A stretch of 64,000 nucleotides of DNA, taken from contig DATANV010000001.1 of assembly GCA_036266075.1 (NCBI GenBank), positions 1 to 64,000 on the forward strand. The letters are read 5' to 3'. Numbering within the stretch: the first letter of the stretch is position 1; each line of letters starts with the position of its first letter. Of the stretch, positions 16,455-25,113 are shown in pieces. The DNA comes from VRUE01 sp036266075 (GTDB lineage Bacteria; Actinomycetota; Thermoleophilia; Solirubrobacterales; 70-9). Position numbers and translations under genes: made by a program. Below the pieces are notes generated by a model. That model did no database searches, was not told the origin of the DNA, and was given only the letters and a program-made list of their open reading frames with translations.

Positions 16455-17459
16455 ATGATGGCGCCCGTGACGCCGGACGAGCGACGCAGCGGCGCCCTGC
16501 TGCTTTGGCCGCACGCCGGCGACGGCGAGGCAATCCGTGCCGCAGCTAGGCCTTTCCGGCGCGCCGGCATGCCGCCGCTGCCGCTGCGCCTCGCGCAGGC
16601 GCTGGCGGCGAAACGGGGGCGAATCGATTGGAGCTCACGCGTCGTCGCACCGCTGAGCGCGGCGAGGCGCGCGGCGCTTGGCCAATCCGCGGCCGGCCCA
16701 CCGCGCGTCCTGTTGCGCGTCGACGAGTTTCCGCACGCTCGCGCCTTCGACCCAGCCGGGCCTTTCGGAACCGAGCGCTTCCGCCGCTTCCACGCGGTAC
16801 TCGCCGAGGCCGGCGTTCCCTACCTGCTGGCGATCAGCCCACGCGTCTCGCGCGACTACCTCGACCCCAACGTGGTCGAGTCGCGGCCGCTCGAGGACGC
16901 CGAGGTCGAACAACTGCGGCGGCTTGCCGCCGACGGCGTGGCGTTCGGCCTGCACGGACTCGACCACCGCACCCGCCACGCTTCCCCCCGGCGACACTCG
17001 GAGCTGAGCGGGCTCAGCTCCGCAGCCTGCGCCGAGCGGATCGACGCGGCGCGCGCCAGCTTCCAGCAGATCGGGCTCGAGCTGCCCGTCTTCGTACCCC
17101 CCTTCAACCGCTTCGACTCCTCCCAGTACCCGCTCTTGGCCGAGCGCTTCGCGGTGGTCTGCGGCGGCCCCGAGAGCGTCCGGCTGCTCGGCTTCCCGCC
17201 GACCCCAGCCTGGCGCGGCGGGGCGGTCTACCTGCCCTCCTACGCGCCGCTCTACGGCAGCGCCCGCGAGGTGGCAGAGGAGGTCGAGCGGCTCGCGGCA
17301 CTGGGGACCGGGCTCTGGGCACCGGCAACCCTGCACTGGGGCTGGGAGCTGGACGACGACTTCGCGGCGCTGCGCCGGCTCTGCGCGAGGCTCGCCGGCC
17401 GGGCGAGCGAGTGGGCGACCTTCCTGCAGGCCGTCGCCGAGAGCCGCACCGCCGCCTGA
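16455..17459 (+). CDS. Putative polysaccharide deacetylase (DUF2334-like)
   Basis: A 334-residue protein starting at ATGATG. The core resembles the NodB-like barrel of DUF2334. RVLLRVDEFPHA carries the acidic residues after the first strand. FGLHGLDHRTRH carries the His residues that would bind metal. VFVPPFNRFDSSQY and APATLHWGWE match later conserved strands. Probable role: removing acetyl groups from a glycan in this cluster, possibly in the cytoplasm since no signal peptide is seen. It is divergent from the nucleotidyltransferase and ends exactly where the convergent aminotransferase ends, with no gap. A hydrolase of another ester or amide is possible. Confidence 0.7.
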   Translation: MMAPVTPDERRSGALLLWPHAGDGEAIRAAARPFRRAGMPPLPLRLAQALAAKRGRIDWSSRVVAPLSAARRAALGQSAAGPPRVLLRVDEFPHARAFDPAGPFGTERFRRFHAVLAEAGVPYLLAISPRVSRDYLDPNVVESRPLEDAEVEQLRRLAADGVAFGLHGLDHRTRHASPRRHSELSGLSSAACAERIDAARASFQQIGLELPVFVPPFNRFDSSQYPLLAERFAVVCGGPESVRLLGFPPTPAWRGGAVYLPSYAPLYGSAREVAEEVERLAALGTGLWAPATLHWGWELDDDFAALRRLCARLAGRASEWATFLQAVAESRTAA

Positions 17460-18623
17460 TCAGCCGGCGGCTTCGGCAAGGCTCGCGCGCAGCGCCTCGA
17501 CCACCCGCTCGAGGCGCTCGTCGCCGAGATGCGGGTAGAGCGGCAGGGTCAGCTGGGTGCGGGCCGCCCGTTCGCAGCGCGGCAGGCCCTGCTCGCCGCG
17601 GCCGTAGGCGGTGAACTCGTTGATCGAGGGATAGAGGACGCTGGTCTGCACCGAGTGGCGTTCGCTGAGCAGCTTGCGCACGGGATCGCGCAGCGCCGCG
17701 TCCTCCAGCATCGCCGGCATCACGTAGCAGGCGCTGGCGGCGACCTGCTCGTCGGAGTAGGGCAGCACGATGCCCTCTATTCCGGCGAGCAGCTCGCGGT
17801 AGCGGCGGGTCAGCCGGCGCCGCTCCTCGATGTCGGCGGCGAGGCCTGGGAGACGAGCTGAGAGCAGGGCGGCGCGCGGCTCGTCGAGGCGGTAGTTGTA
17901 GCCGACCTCGACCACGTCGTAGCCCATCGCATGGCCGCGGTGACGGTCCCAGGTGCCGGAGGTCATCGCGTGCGAGCGGCGGCTGCGGGCCAGCTCGGCC
18001 ACCTCGTCGTCGTCGGTCGCCAGCAGACCCCCCTCGCCGCAGGAGAGGATCTTGTTCGAGAAGAAGCTGAAGGTTCCGGCCAGGCCGTAAGTCCCGAGCT
18101 TGCGCTGGGAGCCCGGCACGGTGCCGTCGGGGCTGTGGGCGGCGTCCTCGATCAGGGCCAGCCCGTGGCGCTCGCAGATCTCGCCCAGCGCCCCCAGCGA
18201 CGCTGCGTAGCCGCCGTAGTGGACCGCGCAGAGGGCCTTCGTGCGGGGGGTTATCCGCGCCTCGACGTCTTCGGGGTCGAGGCCGAGGTCGTGCTGGCCG
18301 GCGATCTCGCTCAGCACCGGCTCGGCGCCGCAGTAGCGCACGGCGGCGGCCGAGGCGACGAAGGTGATGCCGGGGACGATCACCTCGTCGCCGGGGCCGA
18401 CGCCGGCGGCCAGGTAGGCGAGGTGCAGCGCCGCCGTGCAGCTGCTCGTCGCCACCGCGTGCTCGACTCCCAGGTGGGCGGCGAACTCGGCCTCGAAGTC
18501 CTTGATCCGCGGGCCCATCGTCAGCCAGCCGGAGCGCAGGGTCTCGGCCACCGCCTCGACGACCCCCTCGTCGAGGCGAACGTCGAAGACCGGAATCGGG
18601 CCGGTGGTCTGCGCAGGCTCCAT
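17460..18623 (-). CDS. DegT/DnrJ/EryC1/StrS-family sugar aminotransferase
   Basis: A 387-residue PLP enzyme that should convert a keto-sugar nucleotide to an amino sugar. SGWLTMGPRIKDFE is the family N-terminal signature. ATSSCTAALHLAYLAAG binds the PLP phosphate. LALIEDAAHSPDG has the PLP-ring Asp. FFSNKILSCGEGG holds the Schiff-base Lys at residue 191. NYRLDEPRAALLSARL is also typical. The ATG at 18623 gives the usual N-terminus; the longer upstream reading is not supported. It implies that the polysaccharide or a glycolipid contains an amino sugar such as perosamine or bacillosamine, which is inference. Confidence 0.92.
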   Translation of the reverse strand: MEPAQTTGPIPVFDVRLDEGVVEAVAETLRSGWLTMGPRIKDFEAEFAAHLGVEHAVATSSCTAALHLAYLAAGVGPGDEVIVPGITFVASAAAVRYCGAEPVLSEIAGQHDLGLDPEDVEARITPRTKALCAVHYGGYAASLGALGEICERHGLALIEDAAHSPDGTVPGSQRKLGTYGLAGTFSFFSNKILSCGEGGLLATDDDEVAELARSRRSHAMTSGTWDRHRGHAMGYDVVEVGYNYRLDEPRAALLSARLPGLAADIEERRRLTRRYRELLAGIEGIVLPYSDEQVAASACYVMPAMLEDAALRDPVRKLLSERHSVQTSVLYPSINEFTAYGRGEQGLPRCERAARTQLTLPLYPHLGDERLERVVEALRASLAEAAG

Positions 18624-18672
18624 CGTGATGGCTCGATTCAAGCAGGGCGCCGCGAACCCTTCCGGGCTGAGG

Positions 18673-18678
18673 GATACT
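18673..18678 (+). promoter_or_regulatory. -10-like hexamer GATACT of the kelch gene
   Basis: GATACT ends seven bases before the GTG start at 18686, the leaderless spacing seen repeatedly in this window. Confidence 0.45.
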
Positions 18679-18685
18679 GGGGCCG

Positions 18686-19840
18686 GTGAGCGGCAGAGCG
18701 CCCAAGCTCCTCGCGGCACTGGCCGCGGCGATGGTCCTCGTCTTCGTCGGCGGGGTGCTGGCCGCGGTCGACGCGATCGAATTGCCGGGCAACTGGCGCA
18801 GCACGCTCGGCCTTGACGACGGGCGTCCCAACCCGCCCTGCCGCATCGGCCTCTACCGCAAGGCGCCGCAGTCGCCTCCTGCCCCGGCAGGGCACTGGCG
18901 CTTCGAGCGCGAAACCCCGAAATCGGTGGTCGAGGGGAGCGCCGTGGCGATCGGCCCGACGATCTACACCTTCGGCGGCAGCGCGCCCGGCAACCTGCAC
19001 CGGGTCCTCGCCTACGACGTGCGCAGCGGGCGCTGGAGCGAACCGACCCAGCTGCCGGTCGGCCTCAACCACACCCCATCGGCTGCCTGGCACGGCGACG
19101 CCTACCTGGCTGGCGGCTACCTCGAGGGAGCCGAGGCGACCAGCGACTTCTGGCGCTACGACCCGCGCGCCAACAGCTGGCATCGCGAACCGCCGATGGG
19201 CCAGCCGCGCGGCGGCGCCGCGGCGGCGGTCGTCGGCGACAAGCTCTACGTCGCCGACGGCGCCCCGCAGACCTACGGCATCGGCAATCCGAGCGGCCCC
19301 TACAGCACCCTCGAAATCTTCGACTTCGCGACGCGCAGCTGGTCGGACGGCCCGAATGCCCCCTATGCCCTGCACCACGTCAACGCGGCGGCGCTCGGCG
19401 GCAAGGTCTACCTGGCCGGCGGCCGAATCGACCCGCAGGCCTCCTCGGAAAAGTTCTTCCGCTACGACCCCGCGCGCGAACGCTGGGAAACCCTGCCCGA
19501 TCTGCCGATGGGCGCCTACTCCTCGGTCGGGATAGTGAGCGCCGCCGGCAGGATCGTCGTGTTCGGAGGAGACGACGAGCTCGGCTGGGAAGACGGCGGC
19601 GGCTCGGTGACGCCCAGCGCCTGGGCCTTCGACCCAAAGACCTTGCGCTGGCAGCGATTGCCCGACCTGACGATCGAGCGGCACGCGTTCGGAGCGGCGG
19701 TGGACGACGGCCGTATCTACGCGATCAGCGGCGGCTACTGCCCCGGCATCAAGCTCAACGGGCCGGTGGGGACTCACACGGTGGAGTCGCTGCCGGTCTC
19801 GGCTGTGACGCACGGGTCACGAAATCGGCGAGGCGGCTGA
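18686..19840 (+). CDS. Secreted or membrane-anchored kelch-repeat protein
   Basis: A 384-residue protein with an N-terminal hydrophobic segment (LLAALAAAMVLVFVGGVLAAV) acting as signal or anchor, followed by about five to six kelch blades. Recurrent units such as IYTFGGSAPGNLHRVLAYDV, AYLAGGYLEGAEATSDFWRY and VYLAGGRIDPQASSEKFFRY show the GG and spaced Tyr/Trp pattern of a beta-propeller. Kelch domains bind glycans or proteins; some bacterial ones are sugar oxidases or mutarotases, but no such catalytic motif is obvious. Its 3' end overlaps the convergent membrane-protein gene by 86 bases. Its place within the glycan cluster suggests an envelope role. Confidence 0.8.
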   Translation: MSGRAPKLLAALAAAMVLVFVGGVLAAVDAIELPGNWRSTLGLDDGRPNPPCRIGLYRKAPQSPPAPAGHWRFERETPKSVVEGSAVAIGPTIYTFGGSAPGNLHRVLAYDVRSGRWSEPTQLPVGLNHTPSAAWHGDAYLAGGYLEGAEATSDFWRYDPRANSWHREPPMGQPRGGAAAAVVGDKLYVADGAPQTYGIGNPSGPYSTLEIFDFATRSWSDGPNAPYALHHVNAAALGGKVYLAGGRIDPQASSEKFFRYDPARERWETLPDLPMGAYSSVGIVSAAGRIVVFGGDDELGWEDGGGSVTPSAWAFDPKTLRWQRLPDLTIERHAFGAAVDDGRIYAISGGYCPGIKLNGPVGTHTVESLPVSAVTHGSRNRRGG

Positions 19841-20978
19841 ACGCGATCGCGAGACCGGCGGCGATCGTCGGCACGAAGACCAGCTCGAGGCGGTAGCCCT
19901 GCGGATTGTTGGCAATCAGCAGCAACACGATGCAGCCGAGGATCGCCCCGCGCTGGACCAGCCAGAACGCGTCGCCCCGCGGCCGTCGCGCCACGACCAG
20001 CACGATCGCCGCGATCGCAATGGCGAGCATGCCGTAGAGCAGCGGGCCGGCCGCGCCGTGCGAGAGCGGATAGGTCGCGTCCCCCTGGACGGTCGCCCAG
20101 AGCTGACCCGGGTACCCGGCCAGCACGTGGCCCCAGCTCATGTCGGTCGGGACGTTGTAGTTGGCGAGGATGTAGGCGAGGTTCTCGCGCAACGGCGCAC
20201 CGCCAAGCAGCAGAGCGGGCGCGGCGGCAGCGGCCCCCGATGCCAAGATCCAGACGTTCCTGCGGCGGGCGGCCCGATCCCGCAACTGGCAGACCGTCAG
20301 CCAGAGGGCGGCGAGCCCGAGGATCATCGTCGCGTCGCGGGTGACCGAGAGGGCCAGCATCGCGCCGATCCAGAGCGGCAGCCAGCGCAGCCCGCGGTCG
20401 ACGACGATCACGAGCGCCAGCAGCCCCAGCGACTCGAGCAGCACCCCCCAGGAGTCGACGAACTGCCCGAAGGACCAGCGGTAGAGCGACGGCGCCAGCA
20501 TGCAGCCCAGCGCACCGAGCAGGCTGACCGAGACCCTGAAACGGCGGCGCAGGAGAAGGAACAGGGCGGCGCCGATCAACGCGTAGCCGAGCATCGAGAC
20601 GGTCTTCAGCGCGGTCGGCACCCCCTCGCCCGTGACCGCGCCGACGAGGATCGCCAGGCCGGGAACCAACCAGCGGCGCTCGTAGAAACGAGCGCTGAAC
20701 CGCTGCCAGGCGGAATTGAGGACGCGGTAGGAGCCGGACGGCGCGTCCTCGATCTCGGCGGTGCGGCGCGCCTGCGCGCTGTCGAAGACGTCGTGCATCG
20801 CTACGGCGTGGCTCTCGCCCTGCAGCTCCTTGGCCTGGACCTCGTAGAAGAGCCCGTCGGAGTTCGGCTCGCCGGCCAGCAGCAGGCCGGGCAGCGCCAG
20901 GAGCAAGCCGACCGCGACCATCGCGACGACCGCTCGCCGGTCCGGGAGCCGGTCGATCGCCTCCAGCGCCCGCCTCAT
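19755..20978 (-). CDS. Polytopic membrane protein of unknown function
   Basis: A 407-residue protein with about nine to eleven hydrophobic segments. The N-terminal region after the first helix (GEPNSDGLFYEVQAKELQG) sits where lipid-linked-sugar glycosyltransferases of the GT-C fold carry acidic catalytic residues, but I cannot identify a family with confidence. It lies 31 bases after the MaoC gene on the same strand and ends within the kelch gene (86-base tail overlap). It could be a GT-C transferase or an uncharacterised envelope protein. Confidence 0.6.
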   Translation of the reverse strand: MRRALEAIDRLPDRRAVVAMVAVGLLLALPGLLLAGEPNSDGLFYEVQAKELQGESHAVAMHDVFDSAQARRTAEIEDAPSGSYRVLNSAWQRFSARFYERRWLVPGLAILVGAVTGEGVPTALKTVSMLGYALIGAALFLLLRRRFRVSVSLLGALGCMLAPSLYRWSFGQFVDSWGVLLESLGLLALVIVVDRGLRWLPLWIGAMLALSVTRDATMILGLAALWLTVCQLRDRAARRRNVWILASGAAAAAPALLLGGAPLRENLAYILANYNVPTDMSWGHVLAGYPGQLWATVQGDATYPLSHGAAGPLLYGMLAIAIAAIVLVVARRPRGDAFWLVQRGAILGCIVLLLIANNPQGYRLELVFVPTIAAGLAIAFSRLADFVTRASQPRPAATPPCESPPAR

Positions 20979-21009
20979 AGCCGCCGCCGCTCGCTGAGCG
21001 GCGGCGGTC

Positions 21010-21525
21010 TCAGTCGCGATCGCGGCGCGGCACGAGCACCAGCCGCTTGAACTCGGCGACGAGGATGCCGTCCTGGTTGAGGACGCGAGTCTGGACCTTG
21101 ACCACGCCGCGGTCGGGCTTCGACTGGGAGGGCTTGACGTCGAGCACCTCGGTCTCGCAGAAGAGGGTGTCGCCGTGGAAGACCGGGTTGGGATGGCTCA
21201 GCTCTTCGGTGGCGAGGTTGGCGATCGCCTTGCCGGAGACGTCGGAGACCGACATGCCGAGCGCCAGCGAGTAGACGAGCGGGCCGACGACGACGTTGCG
21301 CCCCTGCTGCGAGCCGCTGGCGTAGACGTCGTTGATGTGCAGCGGGTGGTGGTTCATCGTGATCAGACAGAAGAGGTGATCGTCGGCCTCGGTCACCGTC
21401 TTCGCCGGCCAGTGCTTGTAAACGGCGCCGACCTCGAACTCCTCCAGGTAGCGGCCGTAGCTGTGCGCGCCGGACGCCTCGCGCTCGGCCTGGTCGGTGG
21501 TCAGCTCGTACTTCTGCTCGCTCAT
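21010..21525 (-). CDS. MaoC-like hydratase (candidate mesaconyl-CoA hydratase)
   Basis: A 171-residue single-hotdog protein. CLITMNHHPLHINDVYASGS is the MaoC hydratase region, with the Asp/His pair expected of the active site, and NVVVGPLVYSLALGMSVSDV follows. It would hydrate an enoyl-CoA in the cytoplasm. In actinobacterial ethylmalonyl-CoA gene sets a MaoC protein of this size is the mesaconyl-CoA hydratase. An acyl-CoA dehydrogenase and a malyl-CoA-lyase-type CitE protein lie within 6 kb, which favours that reading. There is a good ribosome-binding site (AGAGGAGAC) ahead of the ATG, and a TAGCAT box lies further up. The crotonyl-CoA carboxylase/reductase and ethylmalonyl-CoA mutase genes are not in this window. 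Confidence 0.75.
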   Translation of the reverse strand: MSEQKYELTTDQAEREASGAHSYGRYLEEFEVGAVYKHWPAKTVTEADDHLFCLITMNHHPLHINDVYASGSQQGRNVVVGPLVYSLALGMSVSDVSGKAIANLATEELSHPNPVFHGDTLFCETEVLDVKPSQSKPDRGVVKVQTRVLNQDGILVAEFKRLVLVPRRDRD

Positions 21526-21602
21526 CGGTTTCGGAGTCTCCTCTGGTGTGGACGGCGCGGGATGCTAGCCGACGGCCAGCGGCCACCGCGCCGGGGCCGG
21601 CC

Positions 21603-22136
21603 CTAGCGGACCCGCTGCACCTTGCCACGCGAGGCGAGTCGCAGGGCTTCGCCGGGCGCCGGGCTGTAGACCTCGATCTGCAGGTCCGCGCCCGGGTAGG
21701 CGAGGTGGGCGTTTTTCGGTGAAGACGGATCGACCAGGAGGACGGCTCCGTCATCGGTCCGGGCGATCTTGGCGCCGGGGCGTTCGCGCGCCGACCGCCT
21801 CAGGGACGCGACACCACCCGGCTGCGGGTAGGTGGCGACGGTGACGAAATCGGCCCGCTCGTCGCCGGCCGCCGCACCGCCGCTGAGGTAGCGCACGTAG
21901 AACGGTCCCCCTTCGCCCTCGGTCAGCTCGTAGCTCGTACCGGGCCGCGGGCCGAGCCAGTAGACCGGGTGACCGGCGACGGCGGCCGCTTCGGAGAGCT
22001 GAACGGCGGTGACGACCTCCGCGTTCGTATCGGAGGAGCCGTTGTCGCGCACGACCCAGACGACGATGGCCGCCACGAGGGCGACGGAAAGCACGGCGAG
22101 AATGACGGTCAACTGCCTGGTCAAGCTCGGCGGCAC
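21603..22136 (-). CDS. Membrane-anchored hypothetical protein
   Basis: I do not recognise a family. From the GTG at 22136 the protein has 177 residues, with a single N-terminal membrane anchor (RQLTVILAVLSVALVAAIVV) followed by an extracytoplasmic domain rich in Tyr and Gly (GHPVYWLGPRPGTSYELTEG). An upstream in-frame GTG at 22199 would add 21 Pro-rich residues that look like non-coding sequence, so the later start is preferred. It lies on the same strand as the MaoC gene, 77 bases before it. The function is unknown. Confidence 0.6.
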   Translation of the reverse strand: MPPSLTRQLTVILAVLSVALVAAIVVWVVRDNGSSDTNAEVVTAVQLSEAAAVAGHPVYWLGPRPGTSYELTEGEGGPFYVRYLSGGAAAGDERADFVTVATYPQPGGVASLRRSARERPGAKIARTDDGAVLLVDPSSPKNAHLAYPGADLQIEVYSPAPGEALRLASRGKVQRVR

Positions 22137-22223
22137 CTTATAAGGCGTGCATGTCGGGAGGAGCGGAGCGCCACCCTGGTTCGGGGCCCAGGATGGCACC
22201 CTCGCCTATCGCGAGATTCCGCT

Positions 22224-23057
22224 CTACGAGCTCACCAGCGCACACACGGCGTGTGCCTGAATCGACCAGTTGCCTTCGCCGCCGGAGCCCGGTGAGCTGT
22301 CCTCCTGGGCGATCACGGTCCAGGTGGTGTTCGACGTTGCTTGGCTCTGGATGACGTTGATCTCGGCCGCGTTGCCGGTCGTGGTGATGGTCCAGCCCCC
22401 ACTCAGCACGGAGCGGCCTTCCGGACAGGTGACGGTCACCGTCTTGGTGTCCGTGCCGCTGTGCGACGAGGTCGTGCCGCTGACCCTCAGGTATTGGGTC
22501 GCGCCGGCCGGGCCGGCGTCGCCTTTGGCGCCGGTCGCTCCGGTGGCGCCGTCGACCCCAGTGGCGCCCTTGGTCCCCTGCAGGCCGGTCGCGCCGTTGG
22601 CGCCGGTCGCCCCTTTCGCGCCCGGGGTCCCCTGGGGGCCGGTCGCCCCTTTCGGACCCTGCAGTCCTTGAACGCCCTGAGCGCCGGTGGCGCCTTCGTC
22701 GCCCTGATCGCCCTTGTCGCCTTTCTCGCCCTGAGCGCCTTGCTCGCCCTTAGGGCCGGTCGGACCCACGGGACCCGTGGCTCCCGGGGCGCCGCTGCTT
22801 TCCTCGATACCGGCGACGCCCTGCTTGGAGTCGGCGACGACCTGAACGCTCATCTCCCCCGCCTTGCAGCGCTTGCTCTGCGAGAAGCGGACCATGCCCT
22901 TCTCCGGCCCGGCTTTCCTGATGCAAAGGTTGATCGTCGTCGGCTGCTTCTGTGCCGCCGCACTGGAAGTCGCGAACACGCCGGCAGCGGAAATGCATGC
23001 CAGCAGAGCTAGCGCTACCCACCGAGCCGGGCGAAAGGCAAAGCCGGGGACAGTCAT
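22224..23057 (-). CDS. Secreted collagen-like repeat protein
   Basis: A 277-residue protein with a clear signal peptide (VALALLACISAAGVFATSSAAA). A short globular part with paired cysteines follows, then about 32 uninterrupted Gly-X-Y triplets, many of them GAT, GAK, GPK and GDK, and a C-terminal beta-rich domain with two cysteines (VTCPEGRSVLSGGW, HAVCALVSS). It should form a trimeric collagen-like stalk on or outside the cell. A strong ribosome-binding site (TTAGGAG) precedes the ATG. The base composition matches its neighbours, so it does not look newly acquired. Confidence 0.85.
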   Translation of the reverse strand: MTVPGFAFRPARWVALALLACISAAGVFATSSAAAQKQPTTINLCIRKAGPEKGMVRFSQSKRCKAGEMSVQVVADSKQGVAGIEESSGAPGATGPVGPTGPKGEQGAQGEKGDKGDQGDEGATGAQGVQGLQGPKGATGPQGTPGAKGATGANGATGLQGTKGATGVDGATGATGAKGDAGPAGATQYLRVSGTTSSHSGTDTKTVTVTCPEGRSVLSGGWTITTTGNAAEINVIQSQATSNTTWTVIAQEDSSPGSGGEGNWSIQAHAVCALVSS

Positions 23058-23220
23058 CGAATGAATCTCCTAACTGGTGTTTGAAGCCCTTCAGGCGACG
23101 CCCCTCCCATGGCTTCCAGCGAGACGCCCAACTGCAGCCAAAGTACAGACCGCTTGGACGTATGACGAATCAATCCGATCAAACATCTGGCCAAACTCAG
23201 CACTACTACTCAAGTCAGGC

Positions 23221-23247
23221 TGAAAAAAGTGCGGGAAGGAGCCCGCA
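23221..23247 (-). terminator. Rho-independent terminator
   Basis: Read on the minus strand this is a TGCGGG/CCCGCA stem with a six-base loop followed by CTTTTTTC. It lies about 80 bases past the stop of the gene at 23328 and ends the acyl-CoA dehydrogenase operon. The remaining part of the 23058-23327 gap also holds a perfect 10-bp GC hairpin (TCGCCCGCGG, loop CCTCG) at 23292-23316. Confidence 0.8.
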
Positions 23248-23327
23248 AACGACCCTCCCCGGCCAGGGGAATGCCCTCAATCTGCAGTGGATCGCCCGCG
23301 GCCTCGCCGCGGGCGAGCGGGGATCGC

Positions 23328-23690
23328 TCAGTGCGCTTTCTTCAAACGGGCGCGCTGCTCTTGGCGCTCGACGACCTGCGCCACCAGCTTCTTCACGTTG
23401 GAATCGCCGGTGGCCTTGATGTGGCCCGTCTCAACGGCCTTGCGGTAGCTCTTCAGCGTCCCCCGCTCGGCCAGCTCGTTGAACTGCGGACGGTCGATCT
23501 CGACCAGCACCCGCTCGTCCTGGGCGAGGTCCTTCGTGATCTTCGGGCCGGGCAGCTCGACACGGTAGAGCTGGATGTCGCCGCGCCCCCGCAGCTCCAG
23601 GCCGAAAACGAGCTTCAATTTCTGCAGGGCGGGGACTTCCGCCTGGAACCGCTCGACCGCGGTCCGGATCAGCTCTGCGGTCGAGGCCAT
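23328..23690 (-). CDS. Small hypothetical protein (SCP2-like fold possible)
   Basis: A 120-residue soluble protein. The pattern of strands and helices (GDIQLYRVELPGP, VLVEIDRPQFNELAERGTL, then TGHIKATGDSNVKKLVAQVV) resembles the sterol-carrier-protein-2-like fold, where GHIKATGD-type segments precede the last helix. That assignment is tentative. It starts four bases after the acyl-CoA dehydrogenase stop, so it is co-transcribed with it and may bind an acyl-CoA or other lipid. A terminator follows at 23221-23247. Confidence 0.7.
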   Translation of the reverse strand: MASTAELIRTAVERFQAEVPALQKLKLVFGLELRGRGDIQLYRVELPGPKITKDLAQDERVLVEIDRPQFNELAERGTLKSYRKAVETGHIKATGDSNVKKLVAQVVERQEQRARLKKAH

Positions 23691-23694
23691 ATGG

Positions 23695-24909
23695 CTAGAT
23701 CTTGTGCCTCTGCAGCAGCTTCTTGCCGATCACCATCCGCTGGATCTCGGAGGTGCCCTCACCGATCAGAAGCAGCGGCGCGTCGCGATAGAGGCGCTCG
23801 ATCTCGTACTCCTTCGAGTAGCCGTAGCCGCCGTGGATGCGGAAGCACTCCTCGACGCACTCCTTGCCGGTCTCCGAGGCAAGCAGCTTCGCCATCCCCG
23901 CCTCCAGGTCGGAGCGCTCGCCGGCGTCCTTCAGCCGCGCGGCTTTGCGGGTCACCAGACGGGCCGCCTCGACCTTGGTCGCCATGTCGGCGAGCTTGAA
24001 CTGGATCGCCTGGTGCTGGGCGATCGGCTTGCCGAAGGTCTTGCGCTCCTGGCTGTAGCGCAGGGCCAGCTCGAGGGCGCGCTGGGCGATGCCGACGCCG
24101 CGCGCGGCGACGTTGACCCGGCCCACCTCGAGCGCGTCCATCATCTGCACGAAGCCCTGGCCGACGCCGGCCTCCTCGCCGCCCAGGACCCGCTCGGGCG
24201 GGCAGCGGTAGCCGTCGTAGACCAGCTCGGTCGACTCGACCCCCTTGTAGCCCATCTTCTTGATCTTCGGCGGGACCGTCAGCCCGGCATAGTCGCCCTC
24301 ATTGACTTCCTTCCAGGGCTCCTTCTCGGTGATGAAGCAGGTCATCCCCTTGTAGGGCGGGTCGGCCTTGGGGTCGCTCTTCATCAGAACGAAGACCACG
24401 CCCGAGCCGAGGCCGTTGGTGACCCACATCTTCTGCCCGTTCAGCTCCCACTTGCCGTCCTCGCCCTTCTTGGCAGTCGACTTGATGCCCTGCACGTCGG
24501 AGCCGACCTCGGGCTCCGAAAGCGAGAAGGCAGCGCGGATCTCGCCGGTCGCCATCTTCGGCAGGAAGTGGTCCTTCTGCTCGTCGGTGCCGAACTTCAT
24601 CAGCAGGTAGGAGCCGATGAAATGGGTGTTGACGACGCCGGAGATCGAGATCCAGCCGCGCGAGAGCTCTTCGACGATCATCGCGTAGGTGGTCAGGTCG
24701 AGCCCCATGCCGCCGTACTCCTCGGGGATCGTCACCCCGAACAGGCCCAGCTCCTTCATTTGCTCGACGATCGGCTCGGGAAAGGAGTCCTCGTGGTCGT
24801 AGTGCTCGGCGTTGGGGATGATCTGCTCGTCGACGAACTGGCGCACCATCTCGGTGATGTCGCGCTGGATGTCGGTCTGCTCGCTGTAGGCGGCGGTCTC
24901 TACGGCCAT
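23695..24909 (-). CDS. Acyl-CoA dehydrogenase (candidate methylsuccinyl-CoA dehydrogenase)
   Basis: A 404-residue FAD enzyme of the acyl-CoA dehydrogenase family. AAFSLSEPEVGSDVQGIKS and KMWVTNGLGSGVVFVL bind FAD and substrate. RKTFGKPIAQHQAIQFKLAD and CFRIHGGYGYSKEYEIER are family signatures. IGEGTSEIQRMVIGKKLL has the position of the catalytic Glu. The start MAVETAAYSEQ at 24909 has an AGGAG site four bases ahead; the longer open frame is not needed. Its neighbours (MaoC hydratase, malyl-CoA lyase) make methylsuccinyl-CoA a plausible substrate, but butyryl- or other short-chain acyl-CoA cannot be excluded. Confidence 0.9.
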   Translation of the reverse strand: MAVETAAYSEQTDIQRDITEMVRQFVDEQIIPNAEHYDHEDSFPEPIVEQMKELGLFGVTIPEEYGGMGLDLTTYAMIVEELSRGWISISGVVNTHFIGSYLLMKFGTDEQKDHFLPKMATGEIRAAFSLSEPEVGSDVQGIKSTAKKGEDGKWELNGQKMWVTNGLGSGVVFVLMKSDPKADPPYKGMTCFITEKEPWKEVNEGDYAGLTVPPKIKKMGYKGVESTELVYDGYRCPPERVLGGEEAGVGQGFVQMMDALEVGRVNVAARGVGIAQRALELALRYSQERKTFGKPIAQHQAIQFKLADMATKVEAARLVTRKAARLKDAGERSDLEAGMAKLLASETGKECVEECFRIHGGYGYSKEYEIERLYRDAPLLLIGEGTSEIQRMVIGKKLLQRHKI

Positions 24910-25113
24910 GGCTCCTGGTTTGGTTGGGAACGAAATCATCAGCGGTGGGAAGCTCTTCCGCCGCGGGGGGCGAAGGATATCGGCGGGCGCGGGCGCGCCG
25001 CCCAAGCCCGGCTTGACCGGCCCATGCGCCGGATCTAGGCTCGGTCATCAATACATTCGTCCAGTCGCGCGCGCGGGCGACCGGGCAAACCCGAGCCCTG
25101 CGGCGACAAGAGA

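Noticed and set aside
22480..22800. Repeat tract that might be a tandem DNA repeat or CRISPR
   Set aside because: It is the Gly-X-Y coding region of the collagen-like gene; unit sequence varies and follows codons.
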